From Oxytricha trifallax (lineage: Eukaryota > Ciliophora > Spirotrichea > Sporadotrichida > Oxytrichidae), in assembly GCA_000711775.1 (NCBI GenBank), contig ARYC01001376.1, positions 1-64,000 of the forward strand: DNA of 64,000 nucleotides, written 5' to 3'. The translations under genes were made by a program, and so were the position numbers. The first letter of the stretch is position 1; each line of letters opens with the position of its first letter. A model generated the notes under the pieces. It was not told where the DNA came from and did not search any database. It saw only the letters and a list, made by a program, of their open reading frames with translations. This document shows, piece by piece, positions 59,930 through 64,000 of the stretch.

Positions 59930-60930
59930 AACTTTTTTTAATATCATATTACTCTAATTATTCTAATTAATCTTTTAAACAAAATGTGTTTTTAAAGAAT
60001 TAAACGTTTGATAATTTTCATATTTGAATATTTGATAAACTTCTTATGTTCAGTATGTATAATTAATTATATAGAGATATAAATTAATGTTTTTTTACTT
60101 CATTTAAATATGTTTGATTGTTTAAAAAAGCCTTCCAAACTTAAAATAATGATAATAGAAGATTTTGCTAATCATAATGTAGAAATTCTCAGAATTTATA
60201 AGAAAATACTTATAATGATTCCTTTAGAATTTAGCAGAAAGACAATTCATAATATTAGTAAAAGAAATCAGTATTTATAGCAGAAAACAATAGTACTTTC
60301 TAATTTGTTTAATACTGAAAACCTCTAATTATAATAATAAAACAAAATTAAGAGATATTAACATTTATAACAAAAATTGGAAAATAATATATAATATAAT
60401 CTTCAGTTTAATTTATTATTGTAGGAATACATTTGAAATTGGGAAAATATAATTAATTAAATTAATAATAATTCAAAATCGTGGCAGTTAAAGTTTGGCC
60501 AATTTGAACGATCTTGAGCTCATTTGATAGAGAATTTGAAATTAGCTGGACTTTATTATTGGCGGGACTATTTTATCGCATCCCTTGAGCGAGATAACTC
60601 TACTTTAATAAAACACCACTAAATTCATTAAATTATACCCTCACATTAAAGTCGAGTTATCTCGCTCCAGGGATGCGATAAAATAGTCCCGCCACTAATA
60701 AAGTCCAGCTAATTTCAAATTCTCTATCAAATGAGCTCAAGATCGTTCAAATTGGCCAACTTTAACCGCGACGATTTTGAATTATTATTAATTTAATTAA
60801 TTATATTTTCCCAATTTCAAATGTATTCCTACAATAATGATTAAAGTATCAAGTTATATTGAAATTAATTACTCTCTCATTTTATTTACCACATATCTTT
60901 TTAAATTATTACTGATTGGGTGTTATCATA
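59930..60930. repeat. Dispersed repeat family F, copy 3, split by MITE A4
   Basis: Shares TCTAATTATTCTAATTAATC, TTTACTTCATTTAAATATGT, AATTCTCAGAA and ATGATTCCTTT with copy 2 at 38.7 kb. MITE A4 sits inside, before the shared TTATATTGAAATTAATTAC block. The tRNA-like start is more decayed than in the other two copies. Confidence 0.6.
60419..60834. mobile_element. MITE family A, copy 4, inserted in repeat F
   Basis: 416-bp palindrome, ends TTGTAGGAATACATTTGAAA and complement, TA flanks at 60417-60418 and 60835-60836. The two arms are almost identical, so this is a young copy. Nested in repeat family F. Confidence 0.9.
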
Positions 60931-63900
60931 AGTTATTAATATTCTAAAATGTTTTTAAATTCCTTTATTTTATTGTTCAATTAAATTAAAAATGTAAAGT
61001 GAATTAAATTTAGAATATATAACTTCATATTAGGTTTAACTGTCTAGGTAAAAATCTTCATGTGAGTCCTCCTTAGATATTCCACCTTTAAGTCATATTT
61101 ATTTTATTGACAATGAACAATCAACATATTTAAATGGCAGTAGACCTATTCAACTTATGATTTTTCGTCATCCTTTTTCTTTTCTACAGAATTTTTATTG
61201 TGCTTATATATTGACTATGATTCATAATTGCTTTGATGAAAAAGTATTTATTAATAGACAAGTTAGAAATTTGTATATTCATAAGGTTCAAAACCTCCCA
61301 AAATTTTTTGACCTGCTTGAACTTCAAGCATCAACTTTAGAAGATTTTGCCATGCCTATATATAATTTATGAATAAATATAATTTTAGAAATGTTAAAGT
61401 TTGAAGCTCGTTCGTGGCCGATGCTATAATCTCTGCCCCATTTTTAATTAACTTTTTTAAAAAACTTTTTTTTAATCACATTTTTTTCATTTTTACTTAC
61501 CAAAAATCATGAATCTCAAAAATCCATTTTGATTATCATAGTTCCATATAGATTTATCACTAATCTTTTTTGCTTTTTTTGGGTGCCTATTTTTGATTCC
61601 TTATCTGATTTTTTTAGGGAAAAAATTTTTTTTTGGAAAAAAAAGAACATTATTCTGAATCCTCCAAGAATATACCTAAATCTATCAAGAATTATTCAAA
61701 GTTAATTAAGAATTTTTCAAAATAAATGACTAAAAATTACCTGAAAATGATCAGAAAAAATTGTCGAGGGACAATAATGATGATAATTGTCCCGCGACAA
61801 AATGATCAAGATGTTTGTAATATATAGAGAAATAAATAAGAAATTAAATTAAAAATTAAATTCAATAAAATGGTTGATAAATATAACTAACCTTAAATGA
61901 GCAAGATCAGGCTTTAAGAATTGAAAATTTTTAAAAGTTCTTAAACCTGATGATTCATCTTCTTCATAGCATGACTAGATTTTCATTGAGTTTATCTTAC
62001 ATTTAATGCTAACTGTATTAATCTTTGAGAAGTAACATTTATTTCTATTTTATGTTTAATTATATATCTAACATACTCTTACAAAGTCTAGCAAACTTAA
62101 GCAACATTTTAAACTATTAAAATAATATTAAATTATAATCAGCAATACAAATCAAACTTATTAAATTAAACTCGAGTAAACTCTAACTAACACTTTATTT
62201 AAAAATGTATCATTACTTATGTTGATATATTACATAAATTCACTATTAAACTGATAAAACTTTATTTTAACAATTTCTTAGACATTCATAGTAAAAGTAG
62301 ATTATTCTAAATTGCTTTATAATTACGTCTTCATATAAATTTGTATATTTGTCTAGTAAACTGACAGTTATCAGAATATTTTTAAACGGGATTTTATCAC
62401 CAATGGGTGGTAATTTTTTCCTGCTTAATGAAGATACAAATCTTTATAAGAGTTAATCAATCAACTTTATAAGATAGTTTAAGAGATGAAATAATTTACA
62501 TTTAAATTATGAAAATAAATTTACGATGTTACTTTAGAGCAATATTAATCTTTAAATTTATTATCAATATAATCATTCAATAATATATCAAATTGATAAA
62601 AATCGTTGATTTAAATTTTTTTACTGAAATAATAAATTAAAAAATTTTACTTCATCATACTGAAATGATTTCATTTATATTTAAATTAATCTTTTATAAA
62701 GTATAAATTTGATCGAAATTAATTTCCTCTAGCATCAAAGTTAATTTTTAATTATTAATTGTTATTATAGGATAATAAAGGAATTAAATTTTGAATAATA
62801 TTTAATTTTATTTTTTTTATTTATTTAATTAAATAAAACTTTTAAGTTATTACAATCAATTAACGAAATTAATAGGTTAATAGTTATGAATCAAATGTTT
62901 ACATTACTTTAAAAGTGTTATTATTTTGATATAATTTGAGAACACATTTTTTCTTCATTAATTATTCAAAAATTAAATGAGTTTTAAATATCTAATAACT
63001 TTATGCATGATGAACATGAATTAATATAATCTGAGAAAAATTTATTTTATCAAAAACTTATGAATTTCTCTGTATAATTGTAATTTACATATACTTAATT
63101 TGTCTAAGATGAAATACCAAAGATAATTTATAAGACTATATAGGATTAAATATATATTTTTAAGAAGTTATAATCTCAAAGATAACTATTTATATAGAAC
63201 TATGCCTGAATAACTAGTTTGATTTCTAGAACAAAAGTATGGATTTAAAATAAAAAACTTATCAGTTTAAAAATTAAATTTGTTAGAGTTTTTTTAAGAA
63301 TTTTTGAGAAGATAATTTATGCAAACTAATTGAAACTAAGATTATAATTAAAACGATGCACAATATCTTACCTTTGACTTTGAAAGTATTTATATCTTTA
63401 CACTTTCAATCATACCTTATGAAGTTCTGAGAATTTCATTCAAAATTATTAAATTTTCTTAAAATTTAATTCTAAAATATATTTAGAAAAACCTTATTAT
63501 CAGATTTATAAAAATTTTTAGTTTATAAATTCAAGTTTGATAGCTATTATTGATTGTTAGACTAAATAAACTTTTACTAGGTATTAAGAATAATATATCA
63601 TTAGTTTTGATTAATTATTCATACGCTTGATATTCCACCTATTTTAACTCTATAGGAGTTTATTATGAAATCTTTATGCATTTTATTATTAATTTTATAA
63701 GAAAAATCTGATTTCTTTATTACCTCAAATTTCATTATATTGATTAATCTATAGCGAGAATCACAATCTGGATTAATGCTATTGATTTCAGACTTTATAA
63801 ACCACCAAGTTATTTGCATAAGCTGTATGAAGAGTTTATTAAAACTCCGATATGGCTAAGCTCAATAAGATAATAGCGATGAATGAAAAACTATTAGGTG

Positions 63901-64000
63901 ACTTCATTATAAACACAATCAGCAGTTATCACAGAGCTAGCTACAGTTAGCTTAGTCAAACTATTAAATTTAGACATCTTAAAAACTGTTAATGCGAACG
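60931..64000. other. A+T-rich stretch to the window end
   Basis: No gene supported. The ORFs at 61157-61372 (plus) and 63619-63819 (minus) have no recognisable features. Contains the hairpin at 61761-61800. Confidence 0.45.
61761..61800. repeat. G+C-rich hairpin, 15-bp stem
   Basis: TTGTCGAGGGACAAT pairs with ATTGTCCCGCGACAA with one mismatch over a 10-base loop. AATGATCA stands outside both arms, like a small duplication. Confidence 0.65.

Noticed and set aside
1-64000. CRISPR arrays, bacterial operons, ribosome binding sites
   Set aside because: No regular direct repeats with unique spacers. Code, introns and transposon types show a eukaryotic (ciliate) nuclear genome.

Overview
The window is about 75-80% A+T with islands of roughly 40-50% G+C. 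It has the stamp of a ciliate nuclear genome. Every gene recognisable by motif opens fully only if TAA and TAG are read as glutamine, and these genes end at TGA. Introns are tiny (29 and 32 bp in the two best cases, both GTAAG...ATAG). Nearly everything identifiable is transposable-element sequence, so this looks like germline-limited (micronuclear-type) DNA or a TE-dense genome. A Paramecium/Tetrahymena-like or spirotrich code (UAR=Gln, UGA=stop) fits best. Single in-frame TGAs inside otherwise good genes leave a karyorelict-type code (UGA=Trp or stop) possible. I cannot name the species.

Layout. 0.2-1.0 kb: 3' part of a Tc1/IS630-type transposase gene. 1.8-5.6 kb: three unrelated palindromic elements in a row. 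6.0-9.9 kb: an apparently intact three-gene transposon cargo (element A): DDE transposase, an unknown convergent partner protein ('GYFLP' family), and a poly-Ser protein with a possible cysteine-protease-like domain. 10.7-13.8 kb: a decayed APE-type LINE on the minus strand, broken by two nested palindromic elements. 15.5-16.1 kb: a second fold-back element. 21.7-22.9 kb: a G+C-rich gene-like island. 24.4-29.1 kb: element B, with a zinc-finger MT-A70 methyltransferase, a GYFLP-family protein with an intron and a DDE transposase, bracketed by copies of a tRNA-derived SINE. 32.7-33.3 kb: a retroposon with a 13-bp target duplication interrupting an open frame; a second copy lies inverted at 54.5-55.2 kb. 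43-44.7, 48.9-50.4 and 57.3-59.2 kb: G+C-rich gene-like islands of unknown function. 46.3-47.35 kb: a TIR element carrying its own ORF. 53.7 and 60.4 kb: further copies of a 0.41-kb TA-flanked MITE.

How the parts fit. Elements A and B share a core: a Tc1-type transposase gene and a GYFLP gene, convergent and overlapping or nearly touching. Each adds a different third gene. The palindromic MITEs have TA target duplications, as expected if Tc1/mariner-type enzymes of this kind move them. The SINE and the ORF-bearing 49-50 kb segment share a 3' end, suggesting a LINE/SINE partnership. The long A+T-rich stretches hold dispersed repeats and no gene I can defend. Open frames there are weak evidence because two of three stop codons are sense.
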